A program made the translations under genes and the position numbers. A stretch of DNA of 64,000 bases. Origin: Brevibacillus reuszeri (GTDB lineage Bacteria; Bacillota; Bacilli; Brevibacillales; Brevibacillaceae). The DNA is taken from positions 1 to 64,000 of the forward strand of contig NZ_BEXF01000030.1 of NCBI RefSeq assembly GCF_002897295.1, given 5' to 3'. The notes under the pieces are model-generated. The model worked only from the letters and a program-made list of their open reading frames with translations. It was not told the DNA's origin and did not search any database. This document shows positions 1 through 9,421 of this stretch, piece by piece (position 1 is the stretch's first letter; the number at the start of each line of letters is the position of its first letter).

Positions 1-75
1 AGCAGCATGAGTCTCTTTACCATACAAATAGCGAAGAACTGCTGATAATTTATCTTTTGCAGTAAACTTAGACAA
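1..75 (-). CDS. Transposase OrfA N-terminus, partial
   Basis: A TTG start at 75 follows a strong GGAGGTG site about 8 nt upstream. The visible 25 residues start SKFTAKDKLSAVLRYLYG, which resembles the N-terminal helix-turn-helix protein (OrfA) of IS3/IS150 elements. That protein binds the element ends and, with OrfB made by frameshifting, carries out transposition. The frame runs off the window with no stop. Only the first helices are visible, so the assignment rests on this short match and on the adjacent end-like sequence. Confidence 0.5.
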   Translation of the reverse strand, partial: MSKFTAKDKLSAVLRYLYGKETHAA

Positions 76-127
76 AAAAACTGCACCTCCAACTGTTAGG
101 TGTGTCTAACAATTGGGGTGCAATTCA
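1..127 (-). mobile_element. End of an IS3-family (IS150-like) insertion sequence, cut by the window edge
   Basis: The minus strand holds the start of a transposase-like reading frame. Next to it lies a terminal sequence containing TGCACCCCAATTGTTAGAC (about 104-122), which resembles the ends of IS150-group elements. The outer end is placed near 127 because the minus strand there begins with TG. The interior of the element lies outside the window, so identity and completeness cannot be judged. The family call rests on recalled end and N-terminal patterns. Confidence 0.55.
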
Positions 128-194
128 TTGCTATTCGCAATTAATGGCTGTTTTTAAGTGCTTATTTGATTTGTAGTAACCATATAATGATAGG

Positions 195-3044
195 TTACTT
201 GGTTCGACGCTTTTTAGCTGCCAGCAGACGATTTAATGTTGCATCTTGCTGGGCTTGTTCTTTGTTTTCTTGCTCTTTTTTCGTCTCCTGAGGCGCTGCT
301 TTGTTCGGTACCGCGCGAGTTGTTGCTGCTGATCGCGCAGCAGATCCAGCGCTTGTCTGCGTGCTGCTCGCATCGCTCGCTTTAGTCTGGATAGCGCTTC
401 GCTGGCTTGCCCGTTTTTCCCCGAGGCGTGTCAGCACGGCTTGCTGCTTTGTGTCTGTCGATGCGCGCGGGCGGCGCGTCCACATGCTTGCTACTCTCAT
501 CCACCAATGATCAGGAAGCTGCAAACGACGTACAGCAACATCAAATGGTAGAAGTAAGGCCGCTAGCATCAGAAGCCACTGACTAATCGATTGCGTATCC
601 CACTTATCAGGTAACGTCCCGCCAAAAACCTCGCCCGCCTGAGATATTTGCTTGCCTCCACCGACAACGAGCCAGCTACGCAGCTCTTTTTCACCGTCAC
701 TTGGCATGCCATACTCAGGGGAGTACGAAACGGTCAATCCTGTCGTTTGACTGGCGGCTACTTTTCCTTGTGCCTTCTCAACGATCTGAATCAAATACGT
801 CCCTGGATCGTTTGTATCAAAATTACCTTCCATGACGCCAGGGGCAATAGGCTTGAGTCGGATCAGCTCTCGCTCCATGTCCTGATTGAGGACGACCGCC
901 TCCAGCTCCTGTGGCATAGCTTTCCCAGCAGGCAGTGTAACTGTGACCTTTCCACGGGTTCCTTCAAGAACGGTTTGCGTTTTCCATTCGCCCTCTTTAA
1001 TTTGCGGCAGTGTCCATGCTACGATTTCATTCCACAGCCGGCTGTTTCCTCCCCAGCTAACCCAATCTGGAGCCCATTTTCCTTCGAGGTCGCTCGTCCA
1101 CGCAACCGAGCGTCCGAGCCCGTACTGCCAGCGAGTCAGGATCGGATCCTCGTCCATGCTCATCAGCGATGTTTCGGCAGTCTGCTTCGGTGTTGTGGCG
1201 ACATATGCCCGCAGTGGCGGCAAGCCCTGCTGCAGGGAAGCCCATGCTCCAGCCCCCATGAGAGCCGGGACTTGCGGTTTTTCCACGATAAAGGTGCGAC
1301 TTGCCAAAGCGGTTTCCTTGCTGAAAATTTTCGGGATCGACTCGGCATCGTTGGCAAAGTAATATCTGCCTTTTCCCCACTCAGCAATCATCTGCAAAAG
1401 GTGCGTATCCGCATCATCACCAACCGCTACCGTAGACACTGTGATGTTTTCGCCTGCCATCTGTTGAAGCAAGCCTTGATAATCATCCTGCATACCGGAC
1501 TGTCCATCAGTCAGCAAAATGACGTGCTTGCGCTGCGTTTTCATCGTTTTGACGCTTTCATACGCCATTTGCAGAGCCGGGAAAATATCCGTGCCGCCAT
1601 CAGCTACGATGCTGCCAATCTGCTGCTGAATCTCATTCAGCTTAGTAACGGTCTGCGGTTTTACAACCTCCCACGGGTCACCGTCAAAAGCAATGACACC
1701 GATGTAATCCTGCTGATTCATCATCGTTGTCGCGCGGATTGCCGCTTCCTTAGCCAGCTCCATTTTATCCAGGCCTCTAGCATCACCTGTCATACTGCCG
1801 GACTTGTCGATCACGAGCTGTAGTCCGAGAGAAGGCAGCTGCTCTTTTCCTTTTAAATCCATATGGACCGGAAGTGCTTCCTCGATCGGCGTCTGAAACC
1901 AGCCGCCCATCCCAAAGCTGTCACTTCCCCCGGTCATAATCAGCCCCATCCCCAAATCACGTACCGCTGTCCGCATGCGCTCCATATCGGCATCGCCCAT
2001 TTGAGTGGCAGGTACATCCGCTAAAATGACGGTAGCATACTGCTTGTATCCATCCAGCTCCTTTGGTAAAAGCGCCAAATCTCGCACTTCTACTTTTAGG
2101 CTGCTCGCCTCCAGCGCCTGAACCAGATTGGTCGCGGCACCGGGATGACCCTCAGCTACGAGAATCACAGGGGAACCTGCGACCTCTGTGTAAGCTGTAG
2201 CCTGATTGTTTGCCTGCACCGTATCTTGCTTCGGTTCAATTTCTACGCGAAAACGATGAAAGCCCTCCTGCATCGCCTTTTGCGAGAACACAAAACGGTT
2301 TTTTCCTTTATCAATCTGCACGATTTGCTGTCCAGCTTCTCGATTCCCCTCGTACAAGCGAAGAATTGCCTCGGTAGCTAACGTGCTTTCCACATCTACA
2401 CTGATGCCGTATTCCTCTCCCGCGTATAAATGCTGCGGTACCTGCACGGAGGTGAGTACGACCTCATCGCCCTGTGGCTGCTGCAAGGAAACGGCTTCTA
2501 CGGCAATTCCTCGGTCAGAAGAGAGCTTGGTCTGACGGGCGGCATCGCCACTGGTCGCAATCCCGTCCGTAAGCAAGACGACCTTTCCCCTCGCATTGCT
2601 TGGAATCATCGCGGATGCAAGGCGAATACCCTCTGCCAAATTTGTGGCATGGCGATTCACCTCCACACCCAAGGGCGATATTTCAGGTCGCATAGTCAAC
2701 GGTTGATCTACAGCAGCCTCCGCCCCGACAGAGACGATCGCATACTTGTCTTCTGCCCTCTTCTGCTCGACAGCCTCCCGCAAAAAAGACATGATCCGCG
2801 GGTCGTCCTTCATCGATGCGGAGCGGTCTACTACAAAAACGATCGTTTTCGCCTGAATCGGAGTCAGCAGCTGTGTTCCGGCCAACGCTAAAACAAGCAG
2901 CAGGAACAAGATCGATCGAATGGTCGCGATCGCCGCTTTTCTACCGATGGGCATCTGTTTTTGCTGACGCCACCAGCTGTATAGCAAATAAATAATGGGA
3001 AGCAAAAGCAAGAGGAATAGCGGCTGTACAAAATTAATACCCAC
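195..3044 (-). CDS. Double-VWA membrane protein with glutamine amidotransferase-like middle domain
   Basis: This 949-residue membrane protein is the last gene of the eight-gene operon. Two N-terminal membrane segments (about 4-23 and 43-59) precede a first VWA domain with MIDAS motif DRSAS (D73). A Rossmann-like segment (about 290-390) resembles the amidotransferase-like domain of such proteins. A second VWA domain carries DKSGS (D413), a further membrane segment lies near 840, and the tail is rich in Ala, Gln and Lys. The GTG start at 3044 was chosen because GGAGGG lies 7-8 nt upstream; it overlaps the preceding gene by 11 nt, suggesting translational coupling. VWA domains bind protein partners through a metal ion. 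With MoxR and DUF58 partners, a role in complex assembly or envelope stress is likely, but the substrate is unknown. Confidence 0.85.
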   Translation of the reverse strand: MGINFVQPLFLLLLLPIIYLLYSWWRQQKQMPIGRKAAIATIRSILFLLLVLALAGTQLLTPIQAKTIVFVVDRSASMKDDPRIMSFLREAVEQKRAEDKYAIVSVGAEAAVDQPLTMRPEISPLGVEVNRHATNLAEGIRLASAMIPSNARGKVVLLTDGIATSGDAARQTKLSSDRGIAVEAVSLQQPQGDEVVLTSVQVPQHLYAGEEYGISVDVESTLATEAILRLYEGNREAGQQIVQIDKGKNRFVFSQKAMQEGFHRFRVEIEPKQDTVQANNQATAYTEVAGSPVILVAEGHPGAATNLVQALEASSLKVEVRDLALLPKELDGYKQYATVILADVPATQMGDADMERMRTAVRDLGMGLIMTGGSDSFGMGGWFQTPIEEALPVHMDLKGKEQLPSLGLQLVIDKSGSMTGDARGLDKMELAKEAAIRATTMMNQQDYIGVIAFDGDPWEVVKPQTVTKLNEIQQQIGSIVADGGTDIFPALQMAYESVKTMKTQRKHVILLTDGQSGMQDDYQGLLQQMAGENITVSTVAVGDDADTHLLQMIAEWGKGRYYFANDAESIPKIFSKETALASRTFIVEKPQVPALMGAGAWASLQQGLPPLRAYVATTPKQTAETSLMSMDEDPILTRWQYGLGRSVAWTSDLEGKWAPDWVSWGGNSRLWNEIVAWTLPQIKEGEWKTQTVLEGTRGKVTVTLPAGKAMPQELEAVVLNQDMERELIRLKPIAPGVMEGNFDTNDPGTYLIQIVEKAQGKVAASQTTGLTVSYSPEYGMPSDGEKELRSWLVVGGGKQISQAGEVFGGTLPDKWDTQSISQWLLMLAALLLPFDVAVRRLQLPDHWWMRVASMWTRRPRASTDTKQQAVLTRLGEKRASQRSAIQTKASDASSTQTSAGSAARSAATTRAVPNKAAPQETKKEQENKEQAQQDATLNRLLAAKKRRTK

Positions 3045-4896
3045 GTTGATACACCCTCCATTCCACACAAAGCACCAAGAGAGCTAGCGCTGCCAACCAA
3101 TACGTCAGCTCCATAGCCCCTGCCGAGCTTGCTGCTTTTTCTCCTCCCTCTAGTTGACCAGCTTGAGGCTCCATACCCATCCGCTGAGCCTTTGGCATAA
3201 TATCCGATTCCGTCTCACTCATCTGCACAGCAAAATATCTCGTCTGTTGCCCGCTGTCCATCACTTCGTCGAGACGATACAAGCCCAGCTCGTCAGGAAC
3301 CTGCATCATCCATGTAGTTCCTTCGCCTGTGATCGAGGTTTTTTGTCCATTCGGGTACGTCATCGTCCGCTCGGAAGCTCCCGGCGTAAGCGGAATAGAC
3401 AATACCTCGCCTGGATGAGCTGAACCGATTGGAGCCGATTGTGTAGGAGATAGCCAGGTCACTATATTTTGCATGAGAATCGGAAAAGCTGGACGCAGAG
3501 GCAGGTCAGATTCATGCAGATCAAATCCGATGATTACAACCCGTCTTCCGTCAATGACACCCGCTCTCACTAAATCCGTCTCCCCGGCACGTACAAGTGT
3601 CTTCATGCCTGGCATTTCATCCAGCTCGGCACTTGCCGCTGTGTGAACATCACGCCAATCTACGTATTTGAGCAACGCATCGTCCTGTGCAACCGCTTTT
3701 GGCTGCTGCTCCAGCTCCCGTTTCCCCTGCAATGGCAGCCAATTCGTTTTACGATCAGGGGCCAGCAACAGTACGTTGGCATCTGGCAGTTTATCAGGAA
3801 CTATTCCGTCATAAATCCACAAATCGCTAGCTTCTGCTTTTTGCTGCGGAGCTTGCTGAATTGTCTCCACATCCATATTTCCTACAGTTTGCAGGGCTTG
3901 ATGCAAAAAGCGGTTCCCATCCGGCGAAAGAAGAACAGCCTTACCCTTGCCAACTGCAAACGGCACGCTCCACATTTCGTTGTCTTCTGCTAGTCCATCC
4001 TGTTCTGGCTCAATGACTGCGCGGTAAACAGGAGACACAGGTAAAGCCTGAAAAGAGGCTGTATAAGACCCGCCAGCTTCCATCGAAAAGGAGTCTGTAT
4101 CCAAAAGCTTGTTTTCCCCATCAAAAATCGTAATGGTCCCTCGCGTAGGCTGACTGCCGTAATGATCGAGCCGCAGCAGTCCTTCTACTCCTTTTGCTGC
4201 TGGCTGCGTCACAAAAACACCGATTGCCGTGTTCTCTCGCGTCCGTCCCATTTGCATAAAACGAAATGGCCCCTGAAAAGAAGATGCTGCTCCCGTTTCC
4301 AGCTTGCGCTCCCCGCTTCCATCCCCAATCCATACAACGCCACTTCCTGGTTCATTCGCTGCGATGGCTCCTGCCAATGAATACGCAGCATTGGTATCTG
4401 CCGCTCCGGGAAAAGCGGAGAGTTCTTGCAACGCATTAATTAACGCTTGCTTGTCGTCACTTTTGGAGAGGAGCACGTTCGGCTCGCGTCCTGCCTCGAT
4501 CAGCGTCATGGTCTGTCCGCTGCCCAGCTGCTCTACCAAGCCTTGAGCAGTCGAGACCGCGCGCTCCATCCTCGTTACTTCGCCTTCTTTGGCCAGCATG
4601 CTGCCTGAAGTATCGACCACGAGTACCGTATGATCGGTGGAGATTCCGTCTGTTGGTACAGCTGGCCTAAGCAAAGCCAAAAGTAAAAGACATGCAATCA
4701 GTAATTGCAGAATCAACAACAGATTGCGCCGGAGCTTTTCCCACGGTCTTACCGCCTCCCAGTTTTGCAGCGTTCGCTGCCACAGAAGCGTGCTTGGTAC
4801 GACGCGATCCTCTACTTTTCGCTTGAGCAGATAGAGGACGATAATGGCGGGGATGATCAATGCGAACCACAAGTTGCCTAGTGCCATCCACTGCAT
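3034..4896 (-). CDS. BatA-type VWA membrane protein
   Basis: The protein has 620 residues. It opens with the BatA-type N-terminal region: membrane helix about 8-24, a basic stretch, and a second helix about 57-77. A VWA domain follows with MIDAS DTSGS at D95. The middle has no recognised domain, and a single helix lies near the C-terminus, so the protein is anchored at both ends. The ATG at 4896 was preferred over the longer frame because GAGGAG lies about 9 nt upstream. It follows the DUF58 gene closely and overlaps the next VWA gene. Such proteins usually work with a MoxR ATPase. The partner and process here are not visible. Confidence 0.85.
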   Translation of the reverse strand: MQWMALGNLWFALIIPAIIVLYLLKRKVEDRVVPSTLLWQRTLQNWEAVRPWEKLRRNLLLILQLLIACLLLLALLRPAVPTDGISTDHTVLVVDTSGSMLAKEGEVTRMERAVSTAQGLVEQLGSGQTMTLIEAGREPNVLLSKSDDKQALINALQELSAFPGAADTNAAYSLAGAIAANEPGSGVVWIGDGSGERKLETGAASSFQGPFRFMQMGRTRENTAIGVFVTQPAAKGVEGLLRLDHYGSQPTRGTITIFDGENKLLDTDSFSMEAGGSYTASFQALPVSPVYRAVIEPEQDGLAEDNEMWSVPFAVGKGKAVLLSPDGNRFLHQALQTVGNMDVETIQQAPQQKAEASDLWIYDGIVPDKLPDANVLLLAPDRKTNWLPLQGKRELEQQPKAVAQDDALLKYVDWRDVHTAASAELDEMPGMKTLVRAGETDLVRAGVIDGRRVVIIGFDLHESDLPLRPAFPILMQNIVTWLSPTQSAPIGSAHPGEVLSIPLTPGASERTMTYPNGQKTSITGEGTTWMMQVPDELGLYRLDEVMDSGQQTRYFAVQMSETESDIMPKAQRMGMEPQAGQLEGGEKAASSAGAMELTYWLAALALLVLCVEWRVYQRGY

Positions 4897-4913
4897 GGTT
4901 GTCTCTCTCCTCT

Positions 4914-5795
4914 CTAGCGAATCATGCCTGCCTGACGAAATACTTGGAACACAATAGACTCTAGCGTTTGCTCGGCTTCGATAGCCACACAAGTAATCCC
5001 TCTACCGTAAGCAAAAGAGGTCAGCTCCTGCTGGTAGTCCGCAAGGCTTTTCCGATACTCTTCCATGAGGAGGCCCGTTACGGACACCTCTTTTGCCTGA
5101 CGGGTCTCGGAATCTATCAATCTCAGCTCGCCCTGATAGGCTGGCTGCAGCTCTTCCTGTGAGAGCACCTGTACCAGTACTACCTCCTGGCGGGCAGCCT
5201 GCAAATAGGCAATCCCCGGGGAGTAGCCTGACTCGAACAAAAAGTCCGACAGCACAATCGAAATGCCCGATTTGCCATGCACGGCACCTGGCAATCGCAT
5301 CGCTGTATTCAGATCACCCGTCCCGCCCTCTTTTAGCGAAGACAAAAAGCTGAGAAGTCGATGCGCCTGTTTTTTTCCCTGTAATCCCTGCAGGGAGGCA
5401 GTAATTTGGCTGTCAAAAGCAAAGACAGAGACATGATCCAGGTTGCATAGTGACAAATAACCGAGGGCAGCCGCAATTTGCACCGCCCGCTCCATTTTTC
5501 CCGGCTTCCCGTAGCCCATCGAGCGACTGCAATCAATGTACAGTGTGACGTGAAGCTCCGTCTCGTCTAAATACTTTTTCAAAAAAAGCTTTCCCGACCG
5601 TGCGTAGGCATTCCAATCGAGCTGGCGCAGATCGTCTCCGGGAACATACGCCCGGTAATCGGCAAACTCCATGGAGCTGCCCAGCTGTCTAGCCCGCCGT
5701 CCGCCCGCATGACTGCCGCTAACAAGTCTTCTGGTCGCCATTTGCATCCGTTCCAGCCTTGCGAGCCACGATGGGTCAAGCAGGTGCTGGCTCAT
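4914..5795 (-). CDS. DUF58 domain protein
   Basis: The protein has 293 residues and carries the DUF58 hallmark YVPGDDLRQLDW at about 50-61. A VWA-like fold with DCSRS (D88) follows, which keeps the DxSxS metal-binding pattern. No membrane segment is evident, so it is probably cytoplasmic. The ATG at 5795 overlaps the stop of the MoxR gene (ATGA), which indicates translational coupling. MoxR, DUF58 and VWA genes commonly occur together. The family is thought to act as an adaptor between the ATPase and membrane VWA proteins, but its biochemical role is not established. Confidence 0.9.
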   Translation of the reverse strand: MSQHLLDPSWLARLERMQMATRRLVSGSHAGGRRARQLGSSMEFADYRAYVPGDDLRQLDWNAYARSGKLFLKKYLDETELHVTLYIDCSRSMGYGKPGKMERAVQIAAALGYLSLCNLDHVSVFAFDSQITASLQGLQGKKQAHRLLSFLSSLKEGGTGDLNTAMRLPGAVHGKSGISIVLSDFLFESGYSPGIAYLQAARQEVVLVQVLSQEELQPAYQGELRLIDSETRQAKEVSVTGLLMEEYRKSLADYQQELTSFAYGRGITCVAIEAEQTLESIVFQVFRQAGMIR

Positions 5796-6775
5796 ACCTT
5801 CTTGCTCTCCAGTCCCTGCAAAATATCGCGGACAATACGGTCAGGACGAATGCCATTTGCCTCCCCTTCAAAATTGAGGAAGATCCGATGGCGAAGGGCT
5901 GGCAAAGCTACGGCCTCCACATCCTCATAGGCCAGATTGTAGCGACCCGAGAGCAGTGCACGTACCTTTGCCAGCGCGACCATCGCCTGAACTCCACGCG
6001 GACCTGCTCCGTTACGCACGTATTGGTTCACGGACGCTACTGCCTTTTCGCCAGGATGCGTTGCCAGGAGCAGTCCAACAGCATAATCCAGTACCGCATC
6101 TGCTACCAGCACATCGCGCGCCGCTTGCTGAATTTCAGCAATCTGCTCAGCAGACGCGACCTTTTCCACATGTATGGCTTGCCCGGTGGTTGTCCGCAGC
6201 ACAATTGCTTTTAGTTCTTCTTCTGTCGGATACGGCACGTCAATCTTCAGTAAAAAGCGATCCATTTGCGCCTCTGGCAATGGATAGGTGCCTTCTTGCT
6301 CCAACGGGTTTTGTGTTGCCAAAACGAAAAATGGATCAGGGAGTGGCCGCGTGACCCCTCCGGCAGAAACAGTTCGCTCCTGCATCGCCTCCAAAAGAGC
6401 ACTCTGTGTCTTTGGTGTCGCGCGGTTAATCTCGTCGGCAAGCACAACATGGGCAAAAATCGGCCCTTTTTGAAACTGGAACGATTGCTGCCCTGATTCA
6501 TCGACAAGCAAAATATTCGTTCCTGTAATATCTGTCGGCATCAAGTCCGGGGTAAACTGGATACGCTGAAACGATAGCTCAAATGCCTGCGACAGTGTAC
6601 GTACCAAGAGTGTCTTTCCCAAACCGGGCACACCCTCAAGAAGTGCATGGCCGCCAGCAAATACCGCCCAAAGGAGCTGTTCCACGACGTCTTTTTGTCC
6701 TACCAACACTTTCCCAATCTCTTGTCTAACGAGCTCTACTCGTTGCAGACAATCCTCCAAGGTTTGCTGCGCCAT
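5792..6775 (-). CDS. moxR: MoxR-family AAA+ ATPase
   Basis: This 327-residue AAA+ ATPase has Walker A GVPGLGKT at about 48-55, Walker B VVLADEINRA near 110-120, and the sensor region ATQNPLEQEGTYPLPEAQ, which is typical of MoxR proteins. MoxR ATPases act as chaperone-like machines that activate or assemble partner complexes, usually with VWA proteins encoded next to them. The start at 6775 is supported by GGGAGGGG upstream. The gene sits between the coiled-coil membrane protein and DUF58. The ATPase family is certain; the client is unknown. Confidence 0.93.
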   Translation of the reverse strand: MAQQTLEDCLQRVELVRQEIGKVLVGQKDVVEQLLWAVFAGGHALLEGVPGLGKTLLVRTLSQAFELSFQRIQFTPDLMPTDITGTNILLVDESGQQSFQFQKGPIFAHVVLADEINRATPKTQSALLEAMQERTVSAGGVTRPLPDPFFVLATQNPLEQEGTYPLPEAQMDRFLLKIDVPYPTEEELKAIVLRTTTGQAIHVEKVASAEQIAEIQQAARDVLVADAVLDYAVGLLLATHPGEKAVASVNQYVRNGAGPRGVQAMVALAKVRALLSGRYNLAYEDVEAVALPALRHRIFLNFEGEANGIRPDRIVRDILQGLESKKV

Positions 6776-6811
6776 AGCCGCGTCCCCTCCCTCTCTTCTA
6801 TCTGAATCCGT

Positions 6812-8524
6812 TTACGGCTCAATTTTGCTGAAGTACTCCTTTACAACCTCTTGATAATCACCGGGAATACTGCTTTTTTCCATACTCTCGCGGGCAAACT
6901 GCTCATACTGTCCGTATACTTCCTCGTAAGGCAAGGTACTGCCGGAGGATACCTGTGTATCGCCGCTTTGTTGCGATTGTGATGGCCCGGCACCCAAAGG
7001 TCCTCCAACTGTCTCAGACGGTCCATTATCACCGCCGATGCGGTTGGACGGAATCGTAACCAGCTCGTGGTTTCCTGCTCCCAGTCCTGCTCCAGAGCCT
7101 TGACCGCTTCCTTGACCGCTGCCTGATCCGTCGCCTGTTCCAGAGCCGTTGCCTTGGCCAGTTCCGTTTCCTTGACCCGAGCCATTTCCTTGACCGTTGC
7201 CATTATTTCCACCAGCCGGCTGGTTTGCAGCACCCGAGCCTGGATTGGCGTTCGCTGCTGTTCCTGTTGAAGGATTTCCCGATGCAGGTACAGCCGGACT
7301 AGTGCCCGGAGTACCCGATGCGGCTCCCGCTCCCGCTGTCCCGCTACTTCCTGCGGCACCTGCACTCGCCAGCGTCATCTGGGACTGCTGGAGAGAAGCT
7401 GCTGCATTTGCTGCTGCCAGCATCCCTTGCTGAGCTTGCTGCGTACCTGCCATCGCTTGCATCAGACTATCCTGCATCGCAGTCATCGCCTGTGGCACCT
7501 GTCCCTGTGCTGTTTGCTCGGCTGCCTGTGCCAATTGGTTTGCGATTTCTTTTAACTCTTCGGATTGTGCCGCTTCAGCTGCCTTTTGCAACTCGTTAGC
7601 GGCCTTTTCCAGCTCGCTTCCCAGCTGCTCTCGTTCTTTTGGCGTCATAGCCTCCAGAGCTTTTTCCATCTGCTTGAGGGCATCCGTCATCTTCTGCCTG
7701 TCCCCGCTGTCCATCGCCTCAGCGAGAGCACGCGTTCCTTGCTGACTACCCAAATTGCGCTGAAGCTGGGCCAGTGCAGACGCTTTCCGTTGCTCAGCCT
7801 CCCGCAATTTCTCCAGCTGCTTTTCGGCTGCTCTCAAGGCATTGAGCCTTTCTGCCGGATCATCTGCCTTTGCCAGCGCCTTTTTTGTTTGCTCCAGCAT
7901 TTCTTCCAGCTGCTTTTTCTGTTCCTCGCTCATAGCCGGATTCGTTTTGGCTTCCTGCTTAATAGCCTCGACTTCTTTTTCCACCTGAGCCACAAGCTTT
8001 TGCTCCTCTGCCAGCTGGGCGAGCCTCACATCTTGCGGATTGGGCCACAGGAATAGGGCAAGAAACACCACAGCCAATCCACCGATGGCATACTTGTTTT
8101 TTCGCACGTCTGCCCATACGTGAATATTTTCTACGATCTGCGGCAGCTGTTTGCGTAACCATCGCAACGCATCTTCTCTTTGCATCGCTGCCACGCGCGA
8201 CTCGTTCGCACGATTTTCCCACGCCGTAACTACACGCTGAGCCAAGCCATTCTCATCTGCGAACCGAGCGCTCTGCAGGGCTGTAGGCTTTCGCCAAAAT
8301 ACACTTGCCCCGCCAATTACGAGTGACAGTACAAACAAACTGAATGCAATCCATCCATAATAAGGAATCGGCCATAGACGAGCCAGGAGGAGAAGCAGTA
8401 CGCTCCCTCCCAGCCCCCACAAGCCGAACACCGTCAATTGCCGTATGAAAATGTGAAGCGCCAGCCTTTTGCGAATCGGCTCTAGCAGTGACTGCAGCTC
8501 GTCAGTTGTTTTTGGAATAAACAT
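6812..8524 (-). CDS. Coiled-coil membrane protein with Gly/Asn/Ser-rich linker (DUF4175-like)
   Basis: The protein has 570 residues. The N-terminal part has two membrane helices (about 28-46 and 55-72) and, after a short region, a third near 150. A long charged Glu/Lys/Gln/Ala-rich segment (about 165-350) should form coiled coils. A low-complexity Gly/Asn/Ser/Gln linker follows, with repeats such as GQGNGSGQGNG. The C-terminus ends in a conserved-looking module, LPYEEVYGQYEQFARES to YFSKIEP, seen in proteins of MoxR/VWA operons. The N-terminus resembles DUF4175. It may link an outer partner to the MoxR machine across the wall. That role is inferred; no catalytic motif is visible. Confidence 0.75.
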   Translation of the reverse strand: MFIPKTTDELQSLLEPIRKRLALHIFIRQLTVFGLWGLGGSVLLLLLARLWPIPYYGWIAFSLFVLSLVIGGASVFWRKPTALQSARFADENGLAQRVVTAWENRANESRVAAMQREDALRWLRKQLPQIVENIHVWADVRKNKYAIGGLAVVFLALFLWPNPQDVRLAQLAEEQKLVAQVEKEVEAIKQEAKTNPAMSEEQKKQLEEMLEQTKKALAKADDPAERLNALRAAEKQLEKLREAEQRKASALAQLQRNLGSQQGTRALAEAMDSGDRQKMTDALKQMEKALEAMTPKEREQLGSELEKAANELQKAAEAAQSEELKEIANQLAQAAEQTAQGQVPQAMTAMQDSLMQAMAGTQQAQQGMLAAANAAASLQQSQMTLASAGAAGSSGTAGAGAASGTPGTSPAVPASGNPSTGTAANANPGSGAANQPAGGNNGNGQGNGSGQGNGTGQGNGSGTGDGSGSGQGSGQGSGAGLGAGNHELVTIPSNRIGGDNGPSETVGGPLGAGPSQSQQSGDTQVSSGSTLPYEEVYGQYEQFARESMEKSSIPGDYQEVVKEYFSKIEP

Positions 8525-8527
8525 GGC

Positions 8528-9421
8528 TTACTGCTCCACTTGAGCGGATTTGCGGAATCGCGGTCGTACTGGCTGAATAAAGTAAATTGCCAGGAGCAAG
8601 CAGACGACCGTAACAAGCGCCAAAAAGAGGCAGTAATACCAGAATGGATCGATATTCAGCATTGTAAATTGCGTATTGTTCATTCTCGTCAAATCTCGGA
8701 CAGGACCTTCTCCAAAAATGTTCAGCATCGCAAACAGCGGATTGATACTGTGCAAAAGATCAGGCCAAAGCGGAAATGGAGCCTGCGTAGCATAATTCAC
8801 TCGGCGCTGATAACGGATCAGCTCGCGAATGATCTCTGCCAGTACACTAGAGCCGATTGCAAATCCGAAAACGATCGCGTAGCTGACAACCGTTGCAATT
8901 CCTGTCCGCTTAATAAGCGTGGACAAAAGCACACCGATACTGCCAATGCCAAACATTGTAATGACATAAAAGCCAAATACCTTGAATAATTGCCCCGGTG
9001 AAATTCCCCCGTACAAAAAGACAATGGCGTACAACGGAATCGTCGAGAATACGAGAAACGTCATAAAGCTAAGTGATGCGAGCCATTTTCCCAAAATCAG
9101 TCTGGTCGCACTCACATTGGTCGTGAGCAGGATGCTCAGAGTCTGCCGCTCACGCTCACCCGAGATGACACCGGCCGTCAGCCCTGGAACAACAAACCCG
9201 ATCATACCAAGCTGCAATATAGAGAGGATCATGAACAGCTCACGGGTCTGGTTGGGATTGTAGTAGGTCCCTCCATTCGTCTGTAGGAAAATGTAAAGCA
9301 GCGTCATCCCGCCAAGTGTCAGCAAGTACAGGAAAATGATCCACGGGGAGCGGTTCGTGCGCATCCGCATTTTCCACTCATTAAATAAAACAGGGTTGCG
9401 CAATCGCTTCAAAACGTTCAT
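8528..9421 (-). CDS. ABC-2 type transporter permease
   Basis: This 297-residue integral membrane protein has about six hydrophobic segments. Its central motif SGERERQTLSILLTTNVS is typical of ABC-2 export permeases of the ABC-2_transporter_2/NatB-like group. It overlaps the ATPase gene by 4 nt and ends 3 nt before the coiled-coil gene starts. Together with the preceding ATPase it should form an exporter; the substrate cannot be read from the sequence. Its place inside a MoxR/VWA operon suggests that export and the VWA complex serve one process. Confidence 0.9.
   Translation of the reverse strand: MNVLKRLRNPVLFNEWKMRMRTNRSPWIIFLYLLTLGGMTLLYIFLQTNGGTYYNPNQTRELFMILSILQLGMIGFVVPGLTAGVISGERERQTLSILLTTNVSATRLILGKWLASLSFMTFLVFSTIPLYAIVFLYGGISPGQLFKVFGFYVITMFGIGSIGVLLSTLIKRTGIATVVSYAIVFGFAIGSSVLAEIIRELIRYQRRVNYATQAPFPLWPDLLHSINPLFAMLNIFGEGPVRDLTRMNNTQFTMLNIDPFWYYCLFLALVTVVCLLLAIYFIQPVRPRFRKSAQVEQ

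Noticed and set aside
175..199. AGTAACC/GGTTACT hairpin at the VWA operon end as terminator
   Set aside because: It overlaps the stop codon and has no T-tract on the minus strand.
648..1823. 391-codon open frame on the plus strand
   Set aside because: It lies entirely antisense to the double-VWA gene, has no ribosome site and shows atypical Cys/Arg/His-rich composition.
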